Shown piece after piece: positions 44,774 through 56,681 of a stretch of DNA of 64,000 nucleotides. A program made the translations under genes and the position numbers. The stretch covers positions 62,001-126,000 of the forward strand of contig MU119299.1 of assembly GCA_014904845.1 (NCBI GenBank), in the 5' to 3' direction. Numbering within the stretch: position 1 is the first letter of the stretch; each line of letters begins with the position of its first letter. The notes below the pieces were generated by a model. It had not been told where the DNA came from. It saw only the letters and a program-made list of their open reading frames with translations, and searched no databases. Source of the DNA: Acephala macrosclerotiorum. Its lineage: Eukaryota; Ascomycota; Leotiomycetes; Helotiales; Mollisiaceae.

Positions 44774-47700
44774 CTACCCAAGGACTACGACTTTTGACAC
44801 TGGCTCCGCCAACCTCCACGCTTCCTTTGACACTCTTCCAAGCCCGCACCGAGCATATGTCCCAGTGGCACTATCCTTTTCAACCAGCATGACGAGGTAG
44901 TACCGAAACTCCCCATTCAACTTCTCCTTAACCTCGAGACCAAGTAGTTGTGTCTCTGCAAGAAGTATGAACTCGTGCCGTTCTGCTTCAAGCCGCTGAG
45001 GTTCTTCGCCGTCGAGAACGAAACTTCCAATCTTCCCCAACCAAGAGTCAACAATCGCAAAATGATGCGGTACTTGATCAGCTTGCCGTTCGCTCGAACC
45101 ACCCCCAAGAAGCAGTTGACCACTTCTGTTCTGGATGGCTATGTCAGCGAGCTGGAAAGAAGCTACCGACCTTGTGTGGAAGATAAGATGATAGCTTTGT
45201 AGATTGAGCCCGGCCGTGTCAGGAATGCCAGGTCTCAAACCATTGGGACGGCTGATATCCCATTCAGAGGGCAACTCTGAACCTTCCAACGGAATACCTC
45301 GCCCATGGCCGTTCAACGCTTCAACCTTGGCCCTTTTCTCGTCCCAATAATACCATTTCAGCAAGGGACGGACTCCTTCCTCGCCGTCACGACTCCTGCG
45401 ATAACCAATGACCTCTCCATCCGAGTCTCGTCCGATGTCCATCGGGTCATCGTAGCATACTAGACCTTCCCAGCCTGCCCACGACCAACTAGGAAAGACC
45501 GACCCGTTCTCCGATATCCGCCTGCGTAACCGGAGAGACGGCTTCCATAGAATGGCAATGTCAAGTAATATCTTTGGCAATCCATACATGAAGTCACTTC
45601 GAAAGCTTCGACGGAAAATCTGCAACATGCCTTCCAAGGCTCTGATGATATCGTACTTGAACGATAATTGGCGATAGGTGTACTCTTCAATCACTTTAGT
45701 ATACTCAGAGAAGGTCCCGGATCGAACAATATGTGTTCTTCTATGCCGGTCTTTCTTCAAACTGCCATCAATCCAGTGATTATGGGTGCCTCGGTCGAAG
45801 AACTTGGGCTTCAAGTTCAGCCATTCAAGAGGTTTAACTGTTCCCCTGGAGTCTTCATTCCTCATGTCCTCCCGAGCTATCATCTGTCTGCAATGCCAGA
45901 CTACTTCATCTCCAGAGAAAACAAGCAAACGGCGAGATAACAGTTTCTCCTGGAAAGTCCAAGCTCGGGAATTCCAGGCCGTCGTAGCCAGCTCTTGACG
46001 ACAGGCAAATGGAGCAATAATATGGGCACTGTCTCTGACTTCCGCTGACGGCTGTGTGATTTCCCGTTTGGTCCCCTCGTTGTCACTGTTGGTGACAAAA
46101 TTATGTCGCGAAACTCCTTTAAGGCCAGGGTCCGTATCGCCCTCTTTCGTGTTATCCGGGGCGGCCACGATTGTGACCAAAGCACCGCTATAGACTCGAT
46201 CCATCATGGATATGTGAGCTTTCGCTTCGTCGTCCCCGGCCTCTTGGATGATGCACTATTGAGATTAGCATAGTGTGTACGAGACGTGATAAGGTATATG
46301 CCTACTAGCGCATCTACCCAGAGGTACCGCTCGCCGAGTTCCATCGTAACCTCCATTGCATCCACGATGGTTCTGGGGATTTGATCTAAAACCTTTCGAA
46401 GGCCACCTTCTTCCATGAACTCGATCCTGTTCTCATACTTCAGAACCACCTTTGTTTTACTCCATCTGTATGATAGAGCAACATAACGACAAGCTGAAGT
46501 CATGTCCAAATGCTCGACGAGGCACATCTTTTCAACGTCGATGAGGCGAATTGACCCCAGCTTTCGCAAAGCTATGTCCCATCCATGCTGACTGCAAAAA
46601 GCCCCGTGCTTCGCCTCGCACTCGTATATCCACCATCTCGCGACGGATAAATCAATCCAGTCTGGGTCAAGGAGGCGACCATATGATAACGGTGCCTCCA
46701 ATCCCAAATTAGAGCGAATGTTCGGATGAGCGACACGCATGCGGAATCTGGCCAATGTCTTAGGTTCCCCTCCGGGGCGGTTTCCATACCCAACACAACT
46801 CGCCATGAGAAGCCCCGGGAATTCAGAGCTCTTGCTGGTGAAAAGTGAGATGTAGATATCACAACTTAGTGGATATTTAGTTGCTTCTTCTCGGCCTTTT
46901 TTCAGACCTCGCTTGAGACCATCATTGTACGTGCCCTTGAATGGTTGAGGCTTGGGGCGTGGTTTCTTAGCAGCTGCCGACACAAGGGAGGTTACTAGAG
47001 TGACGACTGCATGCCGTTTTTCTGGAGTTAACAATATTTGTTTTGATCCCTGGCCAAGCGGGCCAAGAAAGAGCGTCGCTCCTTCTTGACCCGTCTCGCT
47101 ACGTCCAAAAGGCCAGTTCTTGTCTGTGAAAGCCCAGCCTCGGTCTACCCATTCCTTCATAGTCATGTTCTGGAGTTCTGGTTGCAAATATCGTTCCACT
47201 TCAGGGTGTTTCAAAGGGTCGTGCTCGGGACGACAGAGCATCATGAGTAGGAGCTTACACAAACGACACCATTCAGCATGGTATATGACTCTTGCCAGAG
47301 GTGTACTCCACTTCAACACCTCAGATGGAATACTTGCTTCATCTTCCCAGCATGCCGAGACCGGCAGTTCAGAACATCGGGTACAAAGGTCTCTAAATCC
47401 CATGGTCTTGCCAGTCAAGTCTTGTATATCTTGTTTGATGGGGTTTGGAAGCAAGGGTGGCGTCAAATCAGCAAGCTTTTGACCGACTCCACCCAATTGC
47501 TCTCCAACTCGATTTACGGCAGTGGTAGTGCCTTGGAGAATTTCGGTACTAGTTTCCTTGAACGTTTCAACAACGTTCTCACTAGTCTGAGTGATAAATT
47601 TGCTCGTCTGATTGGCCACCTTTGTCGCACCCGACTTTTCGAGGAGATGTTGCGCATTAGAATGTGCGCTTTTGATGCCTTGGCCTGCTTTTTGAAAAAA

Positions 47701-47949
47701 GCTGCCTACAGATTTTAATGATAGCGGAGATGGCTGATTGTCATTCCCGGACGTGCGGCTGTTGAATGTTGATAATCCATCAGCGATGCGATCATGGTGC
47801 AGTTGTGGCGCAGATGAAGTTGAATCGTCTTCTTCATTGTCTCGATCAATCATGCCGATAAAATCTTCGTTGCTGCTAGTGCTAGAAGAGGAATTCGGCC
47901 GCGGCGCTGGCCATTGAGGGACCATGCGTCCCGAGCCGGAGCCGGACAT
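44774..47949 (-). CDS. HET-domain protein
   Basis: Exons 46306-47949 and 44774-46255 with a 50-bp intron encode 1,041 residues. The HET domain (heterokaryon incompatibility) starts near residue 485 with YVALSYRWSKTKV, continues through RTIVDAMEVTMELGERYLWVDALCIIQ (joined across the intron) and MMDRVYSGALVTIVAA, and is followed by RAWTFQEKLLSRRLLVF and SWAGWEG downstream. Before it is a 480-residue extension: a Ser-rich start, an amphipathic repeat-like segment (about residues 75-150: FFQKAGQGIKSA, KFITQTSENVVETFKET) and CxxC pairs (LCTRCSELP, WCRLCKLL). HET proteins trigger programmed cell death on non-self recognition. Single gene, no lesions. Confidence 0.9.
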
Positions 47950-48689
47950 GATCGCGATAACGAGAGGACGTCGGTAGTTGACTTGAAGTGCTCTGGCAGT
48001 CCGACAAAAAGCGACATTGATATCAGAATGAATATTTTAGAGCAAGCCGACGGGAATGAGCCGATGGTGGGGATTTATTAAAGAATGGAAACCCCTGGTG
48101 TCGGATCTAAGAGCTAACCGAAGTGGCACAGCAGGCGGTGGCGATTGACTGTAACGTGTCGTGTGTCTAATTTGCGTCGCAGCAGGGTCCATTTCTATGC
48201 ATTTGTGAGGTAGGAGAATACATATAAAATGAACATTCAAGTGTAATAGCCGCTGACTTCGTCATTATTTTATCCGACTTTTGTCATCGTGTGTGGATCC
48301 GGCTCGCTTAGCCCCTATCAAAACCAGGGGCAATGACCCCGATCATACGAACGGCGGTTTTCACACGCAACTGACATGTATTTCAGATAAAAGCTTAGAG
48401 ATTTCTCCCTACCCTAAGGTTTTGAACTTCCGAAATGAAATATCCTTCGTGGAAACCTCTCCTGTAAACTTTACTCGAGCTACAGGTACAGCAAGAGCTT
48501 CTAACCGCAAACTTACTCGGGTTGACTGACATCAATATCGTCGACGTTTTATCGACCACGGAGCGAAGAAGCAATCTTATTCTGCTCTTTAGAATACTAT
48601 CGACAAGCTCAGAGAAGATAGACACAGTGAGTACCTAGGATATCATTTCATATTATCCTGAATCCACTGACTGAAGTTTTAGATAATGC
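47950..48689. other. upstream region of HET gene; no intact gene
   Basis: The first few hundred bases should hold the HET promoter. From about 48430 a frame with many stops seems to lead into the DUF3435/FluG-like relic that follows, but I cannot follow it reliably. Confidence 0.35.
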
Positions 48690-48875
48690 GAATTTCTTGG
48701 TGAAGACCGCCTTGAATTCCTAGAAGCTGCTACAAGAGAAGATATTGTGATCTTAATGAAGTGGTTTCTAGAAAACTAATTGCGTTCGCGCAAGCAGAGC
48801 AGCCTGTCACAATACTTCAGGCATATCCGCATGCTTCGCCGACAATGCGCCGGTTTTAGTCTGTATGCAAGTAGA
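48690..48875 (+). pseudogene. relic of DUF3435/FluG-like family gene
   Basis: The frame reads EFLGEDRLEFLEAATREDIV, then MKWFLEN, a stop, then RKQSSLSQYFRHIRMLRRQC. This pattern of an exon entering 'TREDI...WFLEN...SSL.QYFR.WRMLYR' is familiar from the multi-copy fungal FluG-domain/DUF3435 proteins, the family that includes Starship captain tyrosine recombinases. Only this short piece survives, with at least one stop; the recombinase catalytic part is not present. Confidence 0.4.
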
Positions 48876-48892
48876 TAGAGAACGCTAAAAAC

Positions 48893-49127
48893 CTACGATG
48901 CAATTGGCGATTCGGGAAAAGTCAACAAACATTTCTTCTGCAGTATTTGTGGAAGTAGTTTGTATACGGAGTTGAAAGTTATGCCCGATATGATGTGCAT
49001 CAAAGCGGGGGGTTTGGATGGCGGAAAGGCGAATATTGGGAAAGTGGGCGTGGAGTTTTATACCAAGGATAGGGTGAGCTTTGCGAAGGAGGTGGAGGGG
49101 GCCAAGCAGGAGAAGGTGTTTGGTTAG
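48893..49127 (+). pseudogene. GFA/Mss4-like enzyme, C-terminal fragment
   Basis: An open stretch: KVNKHFFCSICGSSLYTEL, MCIKAGGLDGGKANIGKVGVEFYTKDRVSFA and EGAKQEKVFG before a TAG. This is the second half of a glutathione-dependent formaldehyde-activating (GFA, CENP-V/Mss4-like fold) protein, with the zinc-binding CxxC of FCSICGSSLY. The N-terminal Cys motifs are not readable upstream, where the DUF3435-like relic lies. A fragment, not a working gene. Confidence 0.65.
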
Positions 49128-49480
49128 GCTGGGGTGTGAGAAGGGAACGAGGGAATGCAATATGAATTTTGGATCGAATACTACAGTTCTTCTCACTCGT
49201 GCCCGTTTCTTCAGCTTCCGACTTAGCGGTCTCTCTGCTCATTTCGTTTCTGCGATTTCATTTGAATACCATCGCAATCCAATGTCTCCCTCCGAAAATC
49301 TTCCACCGCTTGGCTTATTCACGATCTTATTCTGGTTCTGTCTCTGACGGATCCAAAGGTGTTACTGCGTACGAGTTGTTGCTCATTGCCAGCGGGAGGA
49401 CGGATTGGTTCCCGATCAACTATCCTTTGAGAGAGGGGTACCGAGAAAGGAGATATGGTGATTAGGCTGTCCGTGTCGTA
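49128..49480. other. intergenic, no gene seen
   Basis: About 350 bp. A 98-codon frame (49169-49465) has no recognisable domain. Confidence 0.35.
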
Positions 49481-50462
49481 GGCTGCTCGCAAAAAACCAT
49501 GGGGTGTGGAGCTCTATTTCTACTCCATCCCATGGAGTGGATCTGGGTAGAGTTTTTTTTAAGAGTTTTCCACGGGTAAAACTCTATTTTTAATTCTCTA
49601 CTTATAGAACTTTATAAAATATATATTAAAAATTAATTACGTAAAAATTATGTAATTATTAATTTAATTAATAAAATAATTAATAAAATAAAAAAAGTAC
49701 GATTTAAATTAAAGTTTTAAACTATAAATTAAATCGCATATAAATAGTTTTTTTTAAGTTTTTTTATTTTTATTTGTAAATCGATTTTTTTGATTTTTAA
49801 AATATAAATATACGAATATAAAACTTGTAAAACGATTTAATTAAATTTGAAATTGATTAAACGATTATTAAATAAACGAGTAAATCGCGAAAATATCGAA
49901 AATAAAAATAAATATATTTAAAATTAAAACGTTTAAAAGTTTAAAAACTCGATATTTAAAAATTCGATATTTAAAAACTTAATATTTAAAAGTTTAATAC
50001 TTGAAAATTTAACGTTTAAAAGTTTAATATTTAAAATTATTTAATTCGAAATATATTACGATATATAATATAATAATAAATATATAATTTTTATTTTTAT
50101 TTATTCAAAATTATTACTATAATATTAAAAAATATATTCTTAGTTTAATTACGTAATTGAATTAGTTTTAATTCGAAACGATAATATTAATTTAGTTTTA
50201 TATTATTATAATAAATTATATTTAAAAACTTTAATTATAATTATAATTATTTTATAATATTTATTATTTTATTAATTTTTTTTAAATTAATTTTTAATAA
50301 ATATATTTATATATTTATACAATTTATACATCTTTTATAAAGGCTTTACAAAATCTATAAAAAACTCATAAATGGAGAACTAATATATTTTCGCCTTATA
50401 AGGGACCCGTGGATAGAGAGAAATTTTTAAAACTCCATCCCATGGGTCTCTCACGAGCAGCC
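49481..50462. mobile_element. RIP-destroyed TIR element, 982 bp
   Basis: Flanked by TA at 49479-49480 and 50463-50464. The ends are inverted: GGCTGCTCG...CCATGGG...GGAG on the left, with the complement CTCCATCCCATGGG...CGAGCAGCC on the right. The interior is almost pure A/T with surviving CpG dinucleotides and no frame. TA target and size suggest a non-autonomous Tc1/mariner-type element. Confidence 0.7.
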
Positions 50463-51801
50463 TACCGTATCGAGAGGGGCTGGCGAGATTCATTTCTTGT
50501 GTCGCTCGTCCTCGCTGGGAGTTGGTGATCTGGGGGTTTTTGGGTTATACGAGAGTGTGCTGAGTAACAGACTCAAGCCCATGATAATCTCTGGGCTGTG
50601 CTTCATGTCACATTCGCTGGCAAGTCCAGCTCTCCGAATGTTTCTATTCCTAAACAAAACCTTATAAAAGTGGCTATCAATTCCGCAAGGGTGCAGAACA
50701 TATGCGATTATTGGCACTCGATTCAAGTGGTGAAAACATGAGCATCAAGTATGAGCCAATTAGTGCTGACAACGCGGTCTGCTTCATCAAATGGACGGAT
50801 ACAAGAAACCTACAGATATTGAAAAGCTGACCCTAGACTACCCGGAAAGTGAAGCAATTCAGCAAAAACTAAGCTGAGTCGTGGAGGGAATCGCGAAGGA
50901 GTATCCCGCAAAGACCTCAATGGAACAAGGAATACTGGGACTGATAGAATGGCTGCGCCTGGTTTAGGAAGATCACAAAACCCGTCTCTCATTCAGTTCC
51001 CAAGTCGCAGAGCACTAAGACATCATCGAGCACGAGACTCGGCGGAATATTTTGATGAGAATGCTGATAACAACCCTTCAAGCCACTCAAACTCTCCCCG
51101 ATCAGTTGATAGAAGGCACTAACTTCTAAAGGTGCCCAACTATTGGCTATTCTAATTTTGCAACTAGGTCTTTGTAAAGGGATGTGCATGGGAGCGCATG
51201 AAGTGTTCTCGAAAATGAGCCTTCCTTTTCTTGGCGTGAGATAGAAAGGACAAAAGGCACAAGAGCCTACGACATGTAGTCAGTGATAGTAAATAAGCAA
51301 TAATCAAACCGTTCTTGATCACAGATCAAACGCAGCCTTGCAGTGAACTTGCTTTCTTCTCTATTTCTCATGCCGCTGACAGCAGTGGTATCTCTTAGTA
51401 GTGGATATCTCGGAGTCGTAGTCCTAGATTCTGATGAGATTGACTAGACTCAGTATATTGGGTTACAATTCTTGATGCCTCTCAAGATGAACGATCGATA
51501 TTTGAGACCATGCGATATTGCTTGGCAAAATATGCAAACAGCCAGAGCACAAGGAGGAGGCAGTGGAAGTGGGATGCAAGAAGAAATCGAAAGTGGGCTA
51601 TGGCGAAGCGATCCTTTCCATGTTTGGAAAAACTATCAACCTCAACCTATTTCAGCCCTCGAAGAAGTCAGCATGGGGACCATTATCTGAGCTTGAAAGT
51701 TGAGTTGAACTTACCACGAGATTTGTTAACCCGTAAGATGACCACCAAACAGCTAAACAAAATCGGGGCTGGACGCGGCGAGCGTGGACCCTCTCCAGGG
51801 C
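50463..51801. other. intergenic, no gene seen
   Basis: About 1.3 kb of normal composition. Several short frames on both strands (50490-50726 -, 51472-51690 +, 51510-51827 +) show no family signal. Confidence 0.35.
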
Positions 51802-52391
51802 ACAAAGTACGACTTCCCAAGAGATAGTATTGGATTCGGTCGAAAGAGTCTCAACCCAAAATGGCCCAACGGAGCTAAAATTGCTGTCTCTTTCGTTATT
51901 AATTACGAAGAAGTATTTTAACGTCTCATCTCCCAAGGTCTCAACTCGTTCTGACAAAGATCTAGGGGGCCGAAAGGTCCGCCTTGAATGGCAACGAGAG
52001 ATCAGAAAACGGTCCCTGGGAGCAATCTCATGTGCCATTCAGGATGGGTGAAAGGGCGACGAATGTTGAAAGCGACTACGATTATGGTTCTCGTGTTGAT
52101 GTTTGGAGATTGGTGAATCTGTTTGAAAGGCATAAGATGTCGATCACGACTTATGCTGTGAGAATGGCGTTGGAGAAAAATCCCGAGGTTGCGAAGGCAT
52201 TTGTGGACGGCGGGCATGAGGCTGCTTCACATGCTTATCAGCAAGTCATCCTCCCTCATCTGTGAAAGTTGCTGAGCATCTGTAGATGGGTCGACTATCA
52301 TGGCATGAAGCCAGAAGAGAAGGCGTACATCGTTCGACGGCTGGGGTGATTGGAGAAGTCAACTGGAGAATACTTTGTTGGCTGGTATTAT
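51802..52391 (+). pseudogene. polysaccharide deacetylase (PuuE/allantoinase-like), truncated
   Basis: Readable pieces, in order: YDFPRDSIGFGRKSLNPKWP, GAKIAVSFVINYEE, then after a frame break NGNERSENGPWEQS, ESDYDYGSRVDVWRLVNLF, YAVRMALEKNPEVAKAFV and GHEAASHAY, then across a probable intron DYHGMKPEEKAYIVR, a stop, and EKSTGEYFVGWYY. This is the N-terminal half of the carbohydrate-esterase-4-like proteins related to chitin deacetylase and allantoinase. It carries a frame break, a stop and an abrupt end where the AT-rich island at 52392 begins. Confidence 0.7.
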
Positions 52392-53050
52392 AAACCAGGC
52401 TCGGTTATAATACCGAAATCTTATTATTAATAAAAATCGATATTAAAATCATAAAAAATAAATAAAATAAATAAAATAAATAAAATAAATAAAATAAATA
52501 AAATAAATAAAATAAATAAAATAAATAAAATAATATATTTTAATAAAATTATTATTAATAACGTTATAACGACGTTAAAAAAAATTAAATCGATATTAAA
52601 TTATTTTATTTTTTAATATTTTTATTTATAATAATTTAATAATTATATTTTAATATTTTTATATACGAATAATATTCGAAATTTTATTATTTTATAAACT
52701 TATTATAATTAATTAATTTATTTTAAAAATATAAATATAAATAAATTATAAAATATACGTTAAATAAAATAAAATTCTTTTATTATTAATTCGTTTAATA
52801 AATTATTAAACGAATTATTTTAATTTAAACGTTAATTATTTTTAATTTGTTTAAATAATTTTAAAATAATAATATTATTTATTTACGTATTTTATTTTTA
52901 ATTAAATTGAATTTATATTAAAATTTAAATAATTTTAATTTATAATTTATTTTTAATAATATTAATATTAATATATAATATAAAAAATTTTTTAAAATAA
53001 ATATAATATTATTTATATTATTACTAATTTAATCCTAGTAAAAATTGTAT
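52392..53050. repeat. AT-rich RIP island
   Basis: About 650 bp of nearly pure A/T with surviving CpG, no frame and no clear terminal repeats found. It abuts and truncates the deacetylase pseudogene. Likely the remnant of a repeat element of unknown class. Confidence 0.55.
52456..52532. repeat. microsatellite, 9-bp unit AAATAAAAT
   Basis: About eight to nine head-to-tail copies of a 9-bp A/T unit at the left end of the AT-rich island. Confidence 0.8.
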
Positions 53051-54612
53051 AGTTCTCGCTGTTTTTAAACATTTTATAAATAGTAATAATCGCGAAAAAG
53101 TATAGCATTTGATAGATAAAAAAAAGAATAAAAAAAACTCAATAACAAAGAGAGAAAAGCTTGTTACTACGGTTTAGAGATTTATAATAAAAGATTAATA
53201 TTCCTAACGCCTCTTTCTCGTCAAACCATCACATTCCAACAGTATTAATTTTTGGTGACGCTGATATCATCCCAGTTTTTGTCTCCGAGAGGAAACCATT
53301 CTTCTCTTATCAAGCAAACGCTTACGCCTTTTAGCCCGGTCGAACCTGTGACCACGAACTCGATTATTGCTCCAACCAGAACATGGATGGATACTGGCTC
53401 CGATGCTGCCGTAGCTTGCTGGGCTTGGAGATCAATATGGTAATATCTACCAGCATCATCATACCTCGAGCCTGCAGCACCGATTCCAGTAGTCCCCTTA
53501 TCTCCAGATATTCTCATATTTGTCACCTCGCGTTCGGTGCAGATTGCACTAGTGCTAGATGATGATGATTCATTTATAGTCCGCAGCTGCCGTTAGGCAA
53601 TTGGACTGTTCACGTTCTTCGAGCTCTTCCCTTTCGATCAGTCGTCGTTAGGTGAGAGGTGTTGTGTTGGTGGCGCCTGGCGCCGGTGTAGTCTTGTCGA
53701 GGAAGTCAGTTGAGTGAGAAGTCTGTCTTGAATCCGTAGTTTCACAAGAGTTTTGTCGGTTAGTAGCCCTTAGCCTGGCGCTTGTAACCGGAACCTAGTG
53801 CCGGGATTCCAGTCCGCCAAACACCGCAGTGAAACGGTCTTACAATAGACTTACAATCGTTCCAACGCATCACTCAGTAGCCTCCCACCGGCCCACGAAT
53901 CACTAGCAGTCTCTGCTCGGCCCACAGCCTCTGGCCCGTCCCCTCCTCCACTCTTGTTCCACTCCTGCATCTCCCCAGTCCCCTCCCTCCTCCTCATTAG
54001 TGTGTTGTCTCTCGATGCTCGGTGAGTCACTCGAGTGGCGTGTCTGTGAGATATGCCTAACAAGCAAGGCCAAGCATTCTCAGGGTTTTTCGTGAGCCCC
54101 TCATATCTTGTGTAGTGCAGTCGAGGTCATCCTCCTCGGCGCAGGATATAAAGGAGACAGTGTTCGGCGGAAGCTACTCTTGTGGGTGATCGCCTTCGTC
54201 TCGTCGATTCGAGGTCGAACGTAAAGCCCAAGGCTCGAAGGGTTTTGCCAAAGAGATCGTGTTCTTGTCCAGTTCTGGCCTTCTAGCTCCGTCCTCTAAT
54301 GGTCGTAAAACTGGGAGTAGAAAGCGTCAACGACGTCGATAGTCGTGCATATTGTTCCTTCCTACGCATGGGACAGCTTAGGGCTGCACTAGTGCTAGAG
54401 CCAACAGGAAAGCTAAGGTGAAGTACCTTGAACCTTTGCGTCAAGGTGCCGCATTCGTGCACTTGAATTTACTGTGGAAGATGAAGCAATGCTTGAGTTG
54501 GTGGTGCTGTCCCTTTGGGTCAATGCTCTCGAATGACAGCCCTTCAATTGGTACGATGTTTCCATTGGCATCTTTAAAAAGGATGAACACTGTGAATCAT
54601 AACACCCTAACC
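53051..54612. other. intergenic, no supported gene
   Basis: About 1.5 kb. A 93-codon frame at 53245-53526 (-) beginning MTNMRISGDKGTTGIGAAGS is the best candidate for a small gene, but I recognise no family. Nothing else is supported. Confidence 0.35.
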
Positions 54613-55469
54613 CTAGGCCGGCTCAGCATCCCCAAATCCACGACCAAAGCCCATTAGCCTCGACTTCAGCATCTTGTCTACACATGTACATTGTACCCGT
54701 CTTGTGAGGGTTATGATTTCACCCCTGCGATTCTTGATCTCAATTTTCTTGAAATCGAATTGACCACCCTTTGAATTTATATCATGCTCTTCAGTGGGTG
54801 TGATTCGAAGGAGGGGTGTGCTTAGAATTCTCCCTTCCGATAGGATCTCGATCATGCTTTCGTTGTAAGGGCTGTTAATGCCTTTGGCAAGTAAGAGGAA
54901 GAGAGTGCTGGCGAAGTCTTGGCAGTTGTTTCGCATGATGTCGTAAACTTGAAATTCGTTGATAAGGTCTAGTGCTTAATGTTTTGAAGTTAGCTATATC
55001 CTAACAGGCAAGTAGAGAACACCTACCTTGGTTCCTGATTTCATCCAGCTGAAGTGTCGTGTAACCACGTATACGACGGCCTTCCTTGTCTAAAGGTGTA
55101 AAGTTGTCTTGGTCTAACTCGCACGTAACTTCATCTGGAGTTACAAGGCCAAAATACTCCCAACTCGAGAGGTCTTCTTCAAAGCCTGAACCACACTTTT
55201 TCTGCACGATATATGTCATTAGTCTAATCAAACTGTTCCTTTTCGGGCTGTCTCAAACATATCTTTACCTCGACCCGGAGTGCCCAATGGCTAAGTAGCG
55301 TTGGCAGTGCAGCTCTGCCCTTCTCGCTCTTTGCTGACTTGAGTGGATTGGAAAATATGGATCCTAATCTCGCGCTGGTGATACCCGACTGCTTCCAAGG
55401 GAAAGCGGCTACGCTGCCATGTAGATCGCGGTAGACGATCTCCATTTGCCGGTTGTTCGCCATATCCAC
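54613..55469 (-). CDS. small protein with candidate His/Cys active site
   Basis: Exons 55269-55469, 55027-55201 and 54613-54974 (introns 67 and 52 bp) encode 245 residues. Exon 1 contains SHWALRVE, exon 2 DLSSWEYFGLV, and exon 3 NEFQVYDIMRNNCQDFASTLFLLLA. The pairing of a His in 'HWALRV' with a Cys in 'NNCQDFA' recalls LRAT-like/PPPDE permuted papain-fold proteins, where these are the catalytic residues, but the family is not certain. The C-terminus (about 70 residues) is basic and Arg-rich. No signal peptide or helix is seen. All three exons join in frame, which supports a real gene. Confidence 0.6.
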
Positions 55470-55897
55470 AGATTAGTATACGCTTTAGTACTCCAAAACT
55501 GGAGAAATGGGTCAGGCTCAATTTTGGGGGGAAAAGATGCAGTGTGGTATTTAAGGCTCCCCCGTGGCTTAAACGCGGGTACCACTGGCTTTGCGTATGC
55601 GGTAAGCAATGCATGCCTGATTAGAAGGGTACAGTGCGTTTCGCCGTGGCTTGCATGAGCGGGATAATAGTGCTATAGAAAGATAACGAATCTTATTAGG
55701 CCCATGACATTTCCCGTTTATTTGGGGGCGATTTGCCTTATTTTTCCAACACACCGTAGTAGATTGCATCGACTTTTCAAATCAGATTCGAAAGTCCCAG
55801 AAAATGGGGACATTCAACCGCAAGGCACCCCACATTTGGAGAGACATAGTCCACAAGTGCAAGCGTAGAAAGAAGACTAATAACTTTCGTCCAAATC
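55470..55897. other. divergent upstream region, no gene seen
   Basis: About 430 bp between two divergent genes. Confidence 0.4.
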
Positions 55898-56681
55898 ATG
55901 ACCATTTCAGAGCTTCCGCTTCTCGTTCTCCTTCATGGGGCTTGGCATCAATCCAGCTCTTTTGACAAACTTCAGCCTCTGCTTGAGCAGCAGGGCTTTG
56001 AAGTGATCAGTCCAGCCTTCATCTCAAGCAGCAAGGCGAAAGAAAATCCGCAAGCGACTCACTTGGATGATATCGCTGCCATCAGCCAGATACTCCTGCC
56101 CCACTTCGACCAGGGCAGAGAAGCAGTGCTTGTTGGACACAGCTATGGAGCAATTCCAGCCGTAGGGATCGCTCAAGAACAATGCATTGTTGTAAGTGCA
56201 GCTCATGGTAAGAAAGGAGGAGTCCGTGCTATTGTCTTTTCTCAGCCGTCATCTCCCTCGAGGAGCGAATTTGCTTCGAATCTCAGAACGGGGTTTTATG
56301 ACCATCGAGGTAAACATGCGATTTTTCCATTGGAAATTTGAAAATAAGCTGAAACATCCTAGGATATTGGTTCATCGCAGGTGACGGAGCCCGCGAAGTG
56401 TTTTGCAATGGCTTGTCAGAGTCGGTGGCTGATGACATGATGTCGAAACTCGTGCCATTCACGCTGGCGAACTTGAAGACGCTGATAGACTTCGCTGCTG
56501 GAGACTTGAAGATCCTAATGATATACGTGCTCGCGGAGCTTAATAACGCTCTTGTACCGCCTGCCAGGAAGCTTTTGCGGCTGGGCATTCAGATATGAAG
56601 ACGATCAGGGTTCAGACGGGCCACAGCTCGTTCCTTGCAATGCCCAAGGAGATTTGCGAGATCATAGTCCAAGCTGTGTAG
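55898..56681 (+). pseudogene. alpha/beta hydrolase (salicylate-esterase-like), frameshifted
   Basis: Begins MTISELPLLVLLHGAWHQSS, with the nucleophile elbow LVGHSYGAIPAVG near residue 80. A one-base shift near 56240 (TTTT versus an expected TTT) moves the family frame to FLSRHLPRGANLL. A probable 50-bp intron (about 56312-56361) follows, then GDGAREVFCNGLSESVADDM. A second one-base shift near 56569 is needed to reach VQTGHSSFLAMPKE, which holds the catalytic His. The stop is at 56679-56681. This is the AB_hydrolase_6 group containing plant and fungal methylsalicylate-type esterases. Two homopolymer-type indels could be sequencing errors; otherwise it is a recent pseudogene. Confidence 0.7.

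Noticed and set aside
53546..54403. 15-bp repeat TGCACTAGTGCTAGA near 53550 and 54390 as element ends
   Set aside because: A single 15-bp match between two places in 64 kb is not beyond chance, and no other structure (inverted ends, duplication, composition change) supports an element.
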